DNA from: Methanoculleus horonobensis | GTDB lineage: Archaea; Halobacteriota; Methanomicrobia; Methanomicrobiales; Methanoculleaceae | Reading direction: 5' to 3' | Assembly (NCBI RefSeq): GCF_001602375.1 | Contig: NZ_BCNY01000011.1 | Location: forward strand, 1-64,000 | DNA length: 64,000 bases | In this document: positions 52,602 to 61,420 of the stretch, piece by piece | Layout of the letters: the number at the start of each line of letters is the position of its first letter | How positions within the stretch are numbered: the first letter of the stretch is position 1 | Position numbers and translations under genes: made by a program | The notes under the pieces: model-generated | What the model was told of the DNA's origin: nothing | Database searches by the model: none | The model's input: only the letters and a program-made list of their open reading frames with translations

Positions 52602-52907
52602 TCTGTTTTTGAAGTTCAGTCATGAGTAACAGGTATAGGCGTCTCTCCGGTTTCCGGGCAAAGAAAGCCAGGGGGACTTCGGCACCTTCTTCAGATCGGG
52701 GATGAGAGGCACCCGACGTGCCACGCCACCCAACCGATAGTTAGTAAATAACCAACAGTTATATTACGATCAACGAGCATACTCCTCTGGCGAGACTCGC
52801 TCCGGGAACCATCCCTCTGAGGGGCGAGGAACCCGGTTGAGTCCTGAAGATTGGGCTCTGCAGGAAAAGAAGCGTCGAGTGAAGAGTTGAATGATGGAGT
52901 GTTTGCA
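52602..52907 (+). promoter_or_regulatory. promoter and structured leader of the flavodoxin-ferredoxin gene
   Basis: No gene is seen. A TATA box (AGTTATATTA) lies at 52758-52767. Downstream, an inverted repeat GACTC-GCT-CCGGG (52794-52806) and CCCGG-TT-GAGTC (52832-52843) encloses CCCT-CTG-AGGG. A leader of about 120 bases with this stem would precede the ATG. It may be a regulatory leader; no known riboswitch family is recognised. Confidence 0.45.
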
Positions 52908-53708
52908 ATGAAGATTGAGTCCGTGAAACTGGTTTGTTTTTCACCGACCGGGACGACGAAAGCGGTTGTCGAGGGTATTGCACGCGGATTAAAACCCGCC
53001 GGCGTGGAGATGCTCGACATCACCCGGCCGGATGCGAGAGTGGAACCCCTCCAAACATCGGAGAACGAGCTCCTCGTCATCGGTCTGCCGGTCTACATGG
53101 GAAGGATGCCGGCACTCCTGAACGAGTGGCTGCATGCGATCTCCGCTCAGAATACGCCTGCAGTATGCGTCGTCGTCTACGGCAACCGCGTGTATGACGA
53201 TGCACTCATCGAACTGAAGGATATCCTGACCGGGTGCGGGTGCAGGCCGATCGCGGGTGCGGCCTACATCGGGGAGCACTCGTTCTCCACCGAAGAGACC
53301 CCGACGGCGGGAGGGCGTCCGGATGCAGGCGACCTCTCCCACGCAGAGTCGTTCGGGCGAATGATACGGGAGAAACTCGCCGCCATCCCCTCCGCCGACC
53401 GGATCGCCGGGGTCGAGATCCCCTGCTGCCGTCCTTACCGGGGGGACTCGCGGCTGTGGACCGTCGATTTCATCGCGGTCAGCAACGCGTGTATCCAGTG
53501 CGGGATCTGTGCGGAGGGATGCCCCGTCGGCGCGATCGATCCGAGGGATAGTACCCGGGTCGACACGACAACGTGCATCACCTGCTGTGCGTGCATCAAG
53601 AACTGCCCGCAGCATGCCCGAACGATGAAACCCGGGTTGGTCAAAGACGCATCGGTGCGTCTTCATACACTGTACAGCGAGCGAAAGGAGCCGGAATACT
53701 TCCTGTAA
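52908..53708 (+). CDS. flavodoxin-like protein with two 4Fe-4S clusters (EFR1-type)
   Basis: 266 residues. The flavodoxin domain (about 1-150) has LVCFSPTGTTKAVVEGIARGL for FMN phosphate and VIGLPVYMGRMPALLNEWL. The C-terminal ferredoxin domain has CIQCGICAEGCPVGAID and CITCCACIKNCPQHA, two 4Fe-4S motifs. Such proteins pass electrons between FMN and clusters in anaerobes; the partner is not known. The ATG has GGAG eight bases upstream, after the structured leader. Confidence 0.92.
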   Translation: MKIESVKLVCFSPTGTTKAVVEGIARGLKPAGVEMLDITRPDARVEPLQTSENELLVIGLPVYMGRMPALLNEWLHAISAQNTPAVCVVVYGNRVYDDALIELKDILTGCGCRPIAGAAYIGEHSFSTEETPTAGGRPDAGDLSHAESFGRMIREKLAAIPSADRIAGVEIPCCRPYRGDSRLWTVDFIAVSNACIQCGICAEGCPVGAIDPRDSTRVDTTTCITCCACIKNCPQHARTMKPGLVKDASVRLHTLYSERKEPEYFL

Positions 53709-53767
53709 CGGGTAGATTCTGCCGCCAATCGGGAGATATTTCAGTGATACAGACCGAGATTATACGT

Positions 53768-54610
53768 ATGGAGCACCGTCCGTTCTACACAGTCCGCCCT
53801 CTCCTCCCCGTCTACCCGGAGCCGGAGGATACGCCGCCGGCACGGAGACGCTGGATACTGGTTCAGGGGAACTCCGTGCTCTTCACGGGCAACCCGGCAC
53901 CCGGCACCGCTCTCATGCAAGACCCGCTCCCCGCCGGTCTCGCGTGCGGCGCGCCGGTGTACCTCGGCACCCGCGGCGACGTCGTCTACTACGCCGCCGA
54001 GGTCGCTGCCGGAACCGCGCCGCCGGCCGGCTGGCAGCCGTCGCCGGTCAGGGAACTCTTCGGAGCGGTTCCGGACGACGACCTGGCCGTTGCCGCCTAC
54101 GCCGTTCGGATCCTCGACTTCGACCGGTCGACCGCCTTCTGCGGCAGGTGTGGTGCAACGACCCGCCCGCTCACGACCGAGCGGGCACGGATCTGCACGG
54201 CCTGCGACCGCGTCGTCTACCCCCGGATCTCCCCCGCCGTCATCGTGCTGATCAAGAAGGGGGAGGAGGTTCTGCTCGCCCGTTCCCCCCGCTTCCCGCC
54301 GGGGCTCTTCTCGGTCATCGCCGGCTTCAACGAGCCCGGTGAGAACCTCGAGCAGACCGTCCACCGCGAAGTCGGCGAGGAGGTCGGGATTACGGTGCAA
54401 AACCTCCGGTACTTCGGGAGCGAGCCCTGGCCGTTCCCCGACTCGCTCATGATCGGCTTCGTCGCGGAGCACGCCGGAGGGGAGATCCGGGTCGACAACC
54501 AGGAGATCGAAGCCGCCGGCTGGTTTGCCCGCGACGCCCTGCCTGCTGTCCCAACGGGAGCGAGCATCTCGCGGGCGCTGATCGAGGCCTGGCGCCGGCG
54601 GGAGATCTAA
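53768..54610 (+). CDS. nudC: NudC-type NAD(H) pyrophosphatase (Nudix hydrolase)
   Basis: 280 residues. The N-terminal domain (about 1-120) is followed by a zinc ribbon with CGRCGATT and CTACDR, and the Nudix box GFNEPGENLEQTVHREVGEEVGI. The NudC signature after the box reads SEPWPFPDSLMIGF, with E where Q is usual. It cleaves NADH or NAD-capped RNA in bacteria; that activity is by family. The ATG lies 59 bases after the flavodoxin gene stop in a compact series. Confidence 0.93.
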   Translation: MEHRPFYTVRPLLPVYPEPEDTPPARRRWILVQGNSVLFTGNPAPGTALMQDPLPAGLACGAPVYLGTRGDVVYYAAEVAAGTAPPAGWQPSPVRELFGAVPDDDLAVAAYAVRILDFDRSTAFCGRCGATTRPLTTERARICTACDRVVYPRISPAVIVLIKKGEEVLLARSPRFPPGLFSVIAGFNEPGENLEQTVHREVGEEVGITVQNLRYFGSEPWPFPDSLMIGFVAEHAGGEIRVDNQEIEAAGWFARDALPAVPTGASISRALIEAWRRREI

Positions 54611-54639
54611 GAATTTCGTAGTATAACCGGAGCATTGAG

Positions 54640-55323
54640 ATGGGAATCGCCGAGAGAAGACAGCGGGAGAAGGAACAGCGAAAGACCGAGATCGCCGATG
54701 CAGCCGAGCGCCTCTTCTTCTCCCGGAGTTATGAAGACGTCTCGATGGAGGATATCGCCCGCGAGGTCGAGCTGAACAAGGCTACCATCTATCTCTATTT
54801 CAAGAATAAGGAGGCGCTCTTCGCCACCATCGTTCTGCGGGGCATCGGGATTCTCGAGGCAAAATACCGGGAGTGCATGGAGAAGGAGGTTCCCGGCATC
54901 GCCAAGGTGACCCTGATGGGCCGGGCCTACTACCGGTTCTCGCAGGAGCACCCGGAGTACCTCCGGCTGATCCACTTCTACGGCTCCGAGCGGTTTTCCC
55001 GGGAGAACCCGTACACCGCAGAGATTGGAAAGGGATACGGCACCTGCCGCCGGATGCTCGCGGACGCGGTCAGGGAGGGCATCGACGACGGTACAATCCG
55101 GGCCGATCTCGATCCCTTCCTGACCTCGATGTATCTCATGACATCCTTCATGGGCATCCTCTCCATGGAACACAGATGGACGCTGGTGATCGAGGCGGAG
55201 GGGTTCAGTTACGACCGGTTTGCCGACGAGTTCTTCCGGTTCATCATGCCGGCAATCTCTTCCGGCGAGGGATCTCAGGATATCGGCGATCTCGCGGAGC
55301 CTGAAGAGAGGAAGAGATCGTAG
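54640..55323 (+). CDS. TetR/AcrR family transcriptional regulator
   Basis: 227 residues. The N-terminal HTH (about 10-60) is IADAAERLFFSRSYEDVSMEDIAREVELNKATIYLYFKNKEALF, a clear TetR pattern. The C-terminal ligand domain has ALL-helix features with FSQEHPEYLRLIHFYGSERF. The signal molecule and operator are not known; it is not directly beside an exporter. A CCGGAG site lies eight bases before the ATG. Confidence 0.92.
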   Translation: MGIAERRQREKEQRKTEIADAAERLFFSRSYEDVSMEDIAREVELNKATIYLYFKNKEALFATIVLRGIGILEAKYRECMEKEVPGIAKVTLMGRAYYRFSQEHPEYLRLIHFYGSERFSRENPYTAEIGKGYGTCRRMLADAVREGIDDGTIRADLDPFLTSMYLMTSFMGILSMEHRWTLVIEAEGFSYDRFADEFFRFIMPAISSGEGSQDIGDLAEPEERKRS

Positions 55324-55406
55324 TGCTGGGAAGATAACGCGTCCCCGGCCGTCGGGTTGCAAGAGACTCCTCCTGGCGCACTCCCCCACCCCAAACCGCG
55401 GGATTG

Positions 55407-55736
55407 ATGACGGCGGATGGCCCATTAGATCCCATGAAGCACGAAACGGTCAGACTGGCCGGAAAAGACGCCGACGGGTACGCCATACCCCTCGGCCCGG
55501 TGAACCTCGTGGCGGTGGTGACGGATGCGGGGATGGTCGGTTGCGGCGCGTTCGACATCGATGCGCTCGAAAAGTTCGGCTACCCCGCGGCGCGGGTCAA
55601 ACCCGCAGGAGGCGCATCCTCGATCGAGACCGTCGATGACCTCCTCCGCGGCAAGATCAAGGGGGCGAACCGGCATGCATCCGAGCGCGGGGTCGTCGTC
55701 GGGATGACGGGGAGAGAAGCGCTCGACTGTCTCTAG
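55407..55736 (+). CDS. DUF1805 family protein (YunC-like)
   Basis: 109 residues. The recognisable parts are VRLAGKDADGYAIPLGPVNLVAVVTDAGMVGCGAFDIDALEKFGYPAARVKP and the end DDLLRGKIKGANRHASERGVVVGMTGREAL. DUF1805 proteins are small and of unknown function, found in Bacillus and methanogens. The ATG at 55407 or the one nine codons later (MKHETVRL) may be the start; no good Shine-Dalgarno decides it. Confidence 0.84.
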   Translation: MTADGPLDPMKHETVRLAGKDADGYAIPLGPVNLVAVVTDAGMVGCGAFDIDALEKFGYPAARVKPAGGASSIETVDDLLRGKIKGANRHASERGVVVGMTGREALDCL

Positions 55737-55776
55737 GACGTCAGGAAAAAACAGGGTCGACCGGGTCTCCCCCCGG

Positions 55777-57771
55777 TCAACGCACCTTCGTCCCCGGCTT
55801 GACCGGGCGGAGGGGGACCAGAAGAGAGGCCTCGTCGCCGGCGGCGAGGATCATCCCACGGCTCTCGACGCCGAAGATCTTGGCCGGGGCGAGGTTTGCG
55901 ATCAGTGCCACGTCTTTCCCCACCAGCTCGTCGGGGGCGTAGAACTGTGCGATCCCGCTGACCACCTGGCGCTTCTCGCTTCCAAGGTCGACGACGAGTT
56001 TGTAGAGTTTCTTCGAGCCCTTGATCGGTTCGGCCGAGACGACCTTTGCTATCCTGATATCGAGGTTGCCGAACTCTTCGATCGAGACGGTGGGCATCTT
56101 CGGTGCGGCCGCCTCCTTCGCCTGCTCCACCCGCATATTGAGGGTCGCCTCGAGGGCGGCGACCTGCTCCTTCTCGACCTTCGTAAAGAGCGTGGTGGGT
56201 TTTTCGAGTGTGCGAGCTCCCACCGGCGCAGTGGCCTCGGCGATCGGGTGATCCGCGAGATTGTCCTCGTAGCCGAGCATCATCCAGGCCCGCTGCATCG
56301 CCTCAGGCATCAGCGGCTCGAAGACGAGGACGAGAGCTTTGACGATCTGGAGACAGTCGGCGATCACCTGTTCTGCCGCCGCCCGGTCTTCCTTGATCAC
56401 CTTCCAGGGGGCATTGTTCTGGATGTAGCCGTTCCCGTACGACGCGAGCGCCATCATCGTATCGACGGCGTTCTTGAAGTCGTAGTCCCGCATCTGGGCG
56501 TCGACGGCGGCAAGCGACCGCTCGATCTCCTCGATCACCTCCGGCCGCGGAGCGAGGTCGGGCACGCCGCCAAACTCCTTCTCGGCGAAGTACATCGCCC
56601 GGTAGATGAAGTTCCCGAGCGTCCCGACGATCTCGTTGTTCACCCGCTCGGCGTAGACCTTCCAGGAGAAGTCGAGCTCCTTCGTGTGGTTCGTGTAGGA
56701 GAGGAGGTAGTAGCGGAGGTAGTCCGCCGGGAGGCCCTGGTCCAGATAGTCGTCGTTCGTCCAGACGACGTAGCCGCGGGACTTCGAGAACTTCCTCCCC
56801 TCGATCGTGACCATGCCGCTCGCGACCACCGCGTGTGGGAGGCCGTAGCCCGCCCCCTTGAGGAGCGCCGGCCAGAAGATGCAGTGGTGGTAGATGATGT
56901 CGCCGCCGATGAAGTGCGTGACCCCTGTCTCGTCGCCGCACCAGTAATCCTTCCAGTCGGCGCCGGCCTTCTGTGCCCACTCCTTCGTGAACGAGATGTA
57001 GCCGATGGGCGCGTCGACCCAGACGTAGACGACGAGGTCGTCGCGCCCGGGGAACTTGACGCCCCAGTCGAGTGTCCGGGTGATGCACCAGTCGTGCAGG
57101 AGTTCCTTCACCCACCCGAGGGCGTAGTTCCGGGCGGTCGAGGTGCCCCGGAGGTCGGGGAGGTACTCGAGGAGGAACTCGCGGAACGCCGAGAGTCTGA
57201 AGAAGTAGTGCTCCTGCTCGCGGTACTCAGCCTTCCCGCCGCAGACCTTGCAGACCGCGTCCTTGATCTCGCCGGGCTCGAGATGCTGCCCGCATCCCTG
57301 GTCGCACTCGTCGCCCCGGGCAACCGCCCCGCAATGCGGGCAGATCCCCTCCACGTAGCGGTCGGGGAGGAACCGCTCGCACTGCGGACAGTAACTCTGG
57401 CTGACGGTCTCTGCGTAGACGTAGCCGTTCTCGATGAGCCGCTCGACGATCGAGCGGGTGGTCTCGTGGTTCATGGCATCGTCGGTCATCCCGAACCGGT
57501 CGAAGACGACCTCCATCCGCCGGAACGTCTCGTAGAAGTGCTCGTGATACCGCTCCGAGAGGGCGCGGGGTGTCGAGCCCTCCTGCTCGGCACTGATCAC
57601 GATCGGCGTCCCGTGGTTATCGGAACCGCATACAAAGACGACCTCTTCCCCGGACCGGCGCATATACCGGACGTAAAAATCCGCCGGTACGTAGGTCCGC
57701 AGGTGCCCGATATGGCAGGGACCGTTCGTGTACGGGAGCCCGCACGTTACCAGCAACGGCTTACCACTCAT
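55777..57771 (-). CDS. metG: methionyl-tRNA synthetase with C-terminal tRNA-binding (CsaA/Arc1-like) domain
   Basis: 664 residues. Class I synthetase with HIGH at 20-23 ([13 protein letters not shown]) and KFSKS at 327-331. Two zinc knuckles follow the pattern [23 protein letters not shown] and CKVCG (about 125-180). The C-terminal 110 residues (about 555-664, [31 protein letters not shown] and [20 protein letters not shown]) are the EMAP/CsaA-type tRNA-binding OB fold, here fused rather than separate. It diverges from the unknown gene at 57814. Confidence 0.97.
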   Translation of the reverse strand: MSGKPLLVTCGLPYTNGPCHIGHLRTYVPADFYVRYMRRSGEEVVFVCGSDNHGTPIVISAEQEGSTPRALSERYHEHFYETFRRMEVVFDRFGMTDDAMNHETTRSIVERLIENGYVYAETVSQSYCPQCERFLPDRYVEGICPHCGAVARGDECDQGCGQHLEPGEIKDAVCKVCGGKAEYREQEHYFFRLSAFREFLLEYLPDLRGTSTARNYALGWVKELLHDWCITRTLDWGVKFPGRDDLVVYVWVDAPIGYISFTKEWAQKAGADWKDYWCGDETGVTHFIGGDIIYHHCIFWPALLKGAGYGLPHAVVASGMVTIEGRKFSKSRGYVVWTNDDYLDQGLPADYLRYYLLSYTNHTKELDFSWKVYAERVNNEIVGTLGNFIYRAMYFAEKEFGGVPDLAPRPEVIEEIERSLAAVDAQMRDYDFKNAVDTMMALASYGNGYIQNNAPWKVIKEDRAAAEQVIADCLQIVKALVLVFEPLMPEAMQRAWMMLGYEDNLADHPIAEATAPVGARTLEKPTTLFTKVEKEQVAALEATLNMRVEQAKEAAAPKMPTVSIEEFGNLDIRIAKVVSAEPIKGSKKLYKLVVDLGSEKRQVVSGIAQFYAPDELVGKDVALIANLAPAKIFGVESRGMILAAGDEASLLVPLRPVKPGTKVR

Positions 57772-57813
57772 CCTTATTTAATCTGGTTGCGATGCTAATA
57801 AAGATACCAGCGC

Positions 57814-58602
57814 ATGGCACGACTGATTAAAATCCCGGTGAGGTCATTCGGTTCCGAGGTCGGGACGCCCGCCGTTACGGAACTTGCGGGGTGGCTGAAG
57901 GGGAAGAGAGGGGTGGACGCGGATCTCACCACCTACCGGCTCGAGCAGTCGCTCGACGCACAGGAAGGGGTGGCGGTTCCCGCTGCCGGCGGCGTCTTCT
58001 ACGGCGAGCGGTTGAGCGGGGCATTCCTCGGCATGGAGGACGGGGTGCTCGTCGGCGAGCCGGGGATCGACCCGGCAGCCGTGGCCGACGATGCCCGGTT
58101 CGTCAGGGCAAGACGCAAAGATGCGTGGGTCGCCCTCCCCGCCCCCCACATGCTCGGGTTTCGCGATGCCTCCATCGGAGACGAGGAAGAGTTCTCCGAG
58201 ACGATAGCGGACCTCTACGCCCGCCTTGCGCGGGAGATGCGGGATGCAGGCGTACAGGGCCACGTTCTGGTCGCAGATGAGGCGGATGCGATCGAACTCG
58301 AGGTGCTTGCCGGGAGAAAAGTCCTCTTTTTCCCGAGAAACCCGAAGACCTTCGACCTGGAACTCCTGCTCGAGTACCAGGGAACTCTCGTCCTCCCGGC
58401 GGCCGCGCTCGACCGGGCACCGGACCTGATGGACAGGTTCCGCGTCCGGAAACTCGTCCTGCTCGATGCGGGGGGAGAGGATCTCGCAGCGGCCGCTGCC
58501 GAACTTGTCGACCCGGATATGCTCGAGGCGGGCGGCTACTGCGAGGAGTCCTGTCCGGACTACTGGAAGGGTCTCGTCGACCGGGCGTTCATTCCTCGAT
58601 AG
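57814..58602 (+). CDS. conserved archaeal-type protein, unknown
   Basis: 262 residues, not recognised. It begins ARLIKIPVRSFGSEVGTPAVTELAGWLKGKRG. The middle has PHMLGFRDASIGDEEEFSETIADL, followed by alpha/beta segments VLVADEADAIELEVLAGRKVLFFP and VRKLVLLDAGGEDLAAAAAELV, giving a Rossmann-like impression. Four cysteines include the late CEESCPDYW. It shares a divergent promoter region with metG and overlaps the DHH gene tail by 14 bases. Confidence 0.7.
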   Translation: MARLIKIPVRSFGSEVGTPAVTELAGWLKGKRGVDADLTTYRLEQSLDAQEGVAVPAAGGVFYGERLSGAFLGMEDGVLVGEPGIDPAAVADDARFVRARRKDAWVALPAPHMLGFRDASIGDEEEFSETIADLYARLAREMRDAGVQGHVLVADEADAIELEVLAGRKVLFFPRNPKTFDLELLLEYQGTLVLPAAALDRAPDLMDRFRVRKLVLLDAGGEDLAAAAAELVDPDMLEAGGYCEESCPDYWKGLVDRAFIPR

Positions 58603-59518
58603 ACTCCGCCTTCTCCGCCAGGCGGCGGTAGTGGCGGTTCCTCTTGATGAGCCAGAAGAGGAGCCGGTCGAGGAGAGTGAAGGGGAAGGTTCCCCCGGCC
58701 GCGTGGGGATGCCCGCCGCCGGAGAACTCCCGGGCGATGATGTGGCTGACGGGGGGGACGGAGCGGATGGAGATCCGGCCGTTTCTGGAGACGATCACCT
58801 CGATCTCGGTCTTGAGCTCGTCGCGGATGGCGTGAGCGGTCTCGCTCGGGTAGCCGTAGAGGGGCGCGAACGCGATCCGGTAGCGACCGTCCTCGATGAT
58901 GGTGGTGTGCCGGATGCTCTTTTTGATGTCCCGCTCCATCTCGCGGACGATCTCGTTGTACTCACTCTCGATCCTCGCGTCGACGATCGTTCCCCGGACA
59001 AGGTTGTCGCGGACGTACTCCCGGCAGCCCTTCCGCATCACCACCTGCCCGAGCATCTTCGACCGGGGGTCCTGGTGCTTCCAGAGGTCGTAGTCGCAGA
59101 CGACCCGGGCGATCTCTTCGACCACCGCGTCGCCGGGGGCGAGATCGCGGGCGACGATCCCGGTCGCGCAGGTGGAAACGTCGACGTGAAGGAGGCCGGT
59201 CTTCTTCTCGACGGCGCGGATCTCCTCGTCTTTCCAGCGGTGATGGTCTCGCCACTCGATCCGCCACCCGTTTGACCGGGCCTTCGCCAGCCGCTGCTCG
59301 ACACCCTGCTGGTAGCCGATATCCGATATGCTGAGGAGGTCGCCCCGGCCCGGAGAGCCGGCGACGGCGTCGAAAAGGGAGAGGAATTTGCCGACCGAAG
59401 CCCAGACGGTGAAGACCTCACCGTAGGTTCTCCGGTGAATGGCATCGCTCCCGACGGCGTCGAGGTCATTGTGCGTGAGGTGCACGACGTGCTCCGTCCT
59501 CCCGGAGAGCGCCTGCAT
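58589..59518 (-). CDS. DHH-family phosphoesterase
   Basis: 309 residues. The N-terminal DHH domain has HLTHNDLDAVGSDA (metal ligands) and later WRDHHRW with the DHH motif. The C-terminal DHHA1 domain closes with GGGHPHAAGG. Relatives are single-strand nucleases or cyclic-dinucleotide/nanoRNA phosphodiesterases; the substrate here cannot be told. An in-frame ATG 15 codons upstream overlaps the TATA box, so I chose the ATG at 59518 with AGGAG upstream. Its tail overlaps the convergent gene. Confidence 0.9.
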   Translation of the reverse strand: MQALSGRTEHVVHLTHNDLDAVGSDAIHRRTYGEVFTVWASVGKFLSLFDAVAGSPGRGDLLSISDIGYQQGVEQRLAKARSNGWRIEWRDHHRWKDEEIRAVEKKTGLLHVDVSTCATGIVARDLAPGDAVVEEIARVVCDYDLWKHQDPRSKMLGQVVMRKGCREYVRDNLVRGTIVDARIESEYNEIVREMERDIKKSIRHTTIIEDGRYRIAFAPLYGYPSETAHAIRDELKTEIEVIVSRNGRISIRSVPPVSHIIAREFSGGGHPHAAGGTFPFTLLDRLLFWLIKRNRHYRRLAEKAESIEE

Positions 59519-59570
59519 GAGGTTTCCGCTCCTGGTATCAGGCTTTCGATCGCTTCCGCCCATTGTTCTT

Positions 59571-59578
59571 TATATCGG
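59571..59578 (-). promoter_or_regulatory. TATA box for the DHH gene
   Basis: The minus strand reads GATATAAAG. Transcription would start about 25 bases on, near 59548, which excludes the upper ATG and supports the lower one. Confidence 0.55.
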
Positions 59579-59700
59579 CGTACGACGTGATAAACAGGCG
59601 GTTTGGGTCCGCTCCCGCCCCGTTGTCCCGGTGCCGGCGGGTTTGTGTCCCGGCAAACACAGTATTTATTAGGAACGACCGACAACATTGTAAGGCAGAA

Positions 59701-59774
59701 GCCCCTGTAGCTCAGACTGGGAGAGCGCCAGACTGAAGATCTGGTTGTCCCCGGTTCAAATCCGGGCGGGGGCA
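59701..59774 (+). tRNA. tRNA-Phe (anticodon GAA)
   Basis: Cloverleaf of 74 bases. The acceptor pairs GCCCCTG with CGGGGGC and ends in A; the anticodon arm is CCAGA-CTGAAGA-TCTGG with GAA at 59735-59737; the T arm is CCCGG-TTCAAAT-CCGGG. CCA is not encoded. The TATA-like GTATTTATTAGG lies about 30 bases upstream. Confidence 0.97.
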
Positions 59775-60101
59775 TTTCGAGCAACTTTTCTGACGTCTTT
59801 GTTCAAAAATGGGGTGAAGTCAGCCCAAGAAGATTCCGGGATTACAGAACCGCATTTCCCGGAATGCTCTTATGCGCTCGCAGATAATTAGATAATGTCC
59901 TTCCAGAACGCAGATCCGGCTTCCCATGGGCTATCGCCCCTTGGGGGAGGGATCGGGAGGGGGTGTCCCCCTCCCGGCAGAGGCTTTTGCGATGACCTCA
60001 ATATGGCCCTACGCAAAAGAGATACCCTTTCATGTTTGCCGTTGCGCCTTCGACGAAGATGACCACTGTTACACACCAACACCCGATTGTGTATAACTCT
60101 G
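59775..60101. other. non-coding region after tRNA-Phe with two inverted repeats
   Basis: No gene is seen. ATTCCGGGA at 59833-59841 and TCCCGGAAT at 59857-59865 form a perfect nine-base inverted repeat. From 59930, GGCTATCGCC and the block TTGGGGGAGGG lead to GGGAGGGGG-TGT-CCCCCTCCC, a strong hairpin related to the composite repeat at 50.5 kb. No clear copy of the tRNA 3' end is found beyond it. Confidence 0.55.
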
Positions 60102-61118
60102 CTAATGTGTAGCCGTAAAATCATCAACATGCCCTACAATATCCATATCTCCATTGACTTCAGCCTGTTTGGTAAAACTATCAGCAATGTCCCCTACCCA
60201 GTAGATGAAACTCTCTCCTATTGCTCTCCACTTGGGGATATCATACTGCATAAAATACAGGCTCGACAATACCGCAAAAACCCTAACAGTTAAAATAGCA
60301 GGATCCACCAGACCCCAATGACTCGGACCGTCGTAGAGTTCATCATCGTTTTCTCTGATGCCTACACCGTTGAATAGACCATAGGGAGATACGTGGACTA
60401 TTTTATGTGATAATAAATGCTCCTCGTATGTTACAAAGTCATGTGCAATTTCAACCTTTTCCAGGATATGTGAGAATTGAACCTTTTCCCGTTTTTTGAA
60501 GCAGCCTGCGGTTGTTGCCCATTCATATTTCTCCCTAGCGCTGTTACATGAATATAAGTAGGCCTTTGCTGTTTCCTCTCCATATTTCATGAGAAATTCG
60601 GACACAACCAATAGTTCAAAAAGCGAACGCCAGCGAGCAAATGCTCCATTAGCAAATCCATTTTTAAGAAGACAAAATATTTCAGCATATATCTGGCATG
60701 CCCTTGCGTAGTTAGCCATTAACGAATAGTGGAGAAAACTAGTTTCCTTTTTCACTTCATCAGAAAGGGTAGTTCTAAGGTCATTTTGGTACTCGTTATT
60801 GAGAAGAACTGCGTGTACGTGAAGGGCATCGCATGCAACGAAGCAATCGCCCCATATCTCTATATTCGCGCGAAGAAATTGGGCATCCGCGTCACATTTG
60901 AGGCGATGGTATTTGATAAAGTTCGCTTTGGATTCCTCATATTTCTGTCTTGCAATTTCAAGGTCTTTATCCTCAAGAAGAGCATCGAATAATTCTCCGT
61001 TTGCCAGTAAATCTATGGCCTCTTCTCTGGAGTACCCACGAGACAGGAGTTTACGGAAAATTGTCTGAAGATCGTCATTACCACAATCGATCCAAAACTC
61101 CCTATCTACTGGCTCCAT
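60102..61118 (-). CDS. DUF5677-like accessory protein
   Basis: 338 residues, AT-rich compared with its neighbours, hence probably acquired. It is largely helical. The part about 120-210 (SLMANYARACQIYAEIFCLLKNGFANGAFARWRSLFELLVVSEFLMKYG) matches my memory of DUF5677, a scattered accessory family without a proven function. Its C-terminal hydrophobic stretches (VFAVLSSLYFMQYDI) could be membrane-associated. A TATA box lies 33 bases upstream. It lies beside tRNA-Phe. Confidence 0.75.
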   Translation of the reverse strand: MEPVDREFWIDCGNDDLQTIFRKLLSRGYSREEAIDLLANGELFDALLEDKDLEIARQKYEESKANFIKYHRLKCDADAQFLRANIEIWGDCFVACDALHVHAVLLNNEYQNDLRTTLSDEVKKETSFLHYSLMANYARACQIYAEIFCLLKNGFANGAFARWRSLFELLVVSEFLMKYGEETAKAYLYSCNSAREKYEWATTAGCFKKREKVQFSHILEKVEIAHDFVTYEEHLLSHKIVHVSPYGLFNGVGIRENDDELYDGPSHWGLVDPAILTVRVFAVLSSLYFMQYDIPKWRAIGESFIYWVGDIADSFTKQAEVNGDMDIVGHVDDFTATH

Positions 61119-61420
61119 AAAGTTAACTTTCAGCTGTGGTGTAGTAAAGCGTTTTTATAATGATGCTAGGACGAGTCCGTTCCAAGGTGACCGCACCGGT
61201 TTCAGGTTAATTTCAGCACCCATGACCGTACCTGCTCCACAAGAGGCAATAGCCCGGCGCTCGCATGGGTAACCCAGAGAGCAATTGAGCCCGCCCAATA
61301 CACCAGCGAAGCCTTCCCGATGATCCATAAGCATATCCGGGTTCACGTATGCTCCCCTGTGTAGTCGCGACCTTTCGGGTATGCAGGTAGCCTATTTACT
61401 ATTAAGACAGAGATATCCCG
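61119..61420. other. intergenic region with a 63-codon minus-strand open frame
   Basis: The frame from a GTG at 61346 to a stop at 61155 (MNPDMLMDHREGFAGVLGG, ending EINLKPVRSPWNGLVLASL) is not recognised. It has no clear promoter of its own, and may be a gene remnant from the acquired segment. Near 61393 an A+T-rich TTTACTATTA precedes trpF by about 27 bases, so trpF is probably leaderless. Confidence 0.45.
61151..61160 (-). promoter_or_regulatory. TATA box for the DUF5677-like gene
   Basis: The minus strand reads TTATAAAAAC, about 35 bases before the ATG, giving a leader of about ten bases. Confidence 0.55.

Noticed and set aside
56248-57798. 516-residue plus-strand open frame
   Set aside because: Antisense shadow of metG, which carries HIGH, KFSKS and zinc motifs.
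59775-61420. Integrated element with attachment repeats at tRNA-Phe
   Set aside because: I found no copy of the tRNA 3' end downstream and no integrase gene, so only the weaker island idea is kept.
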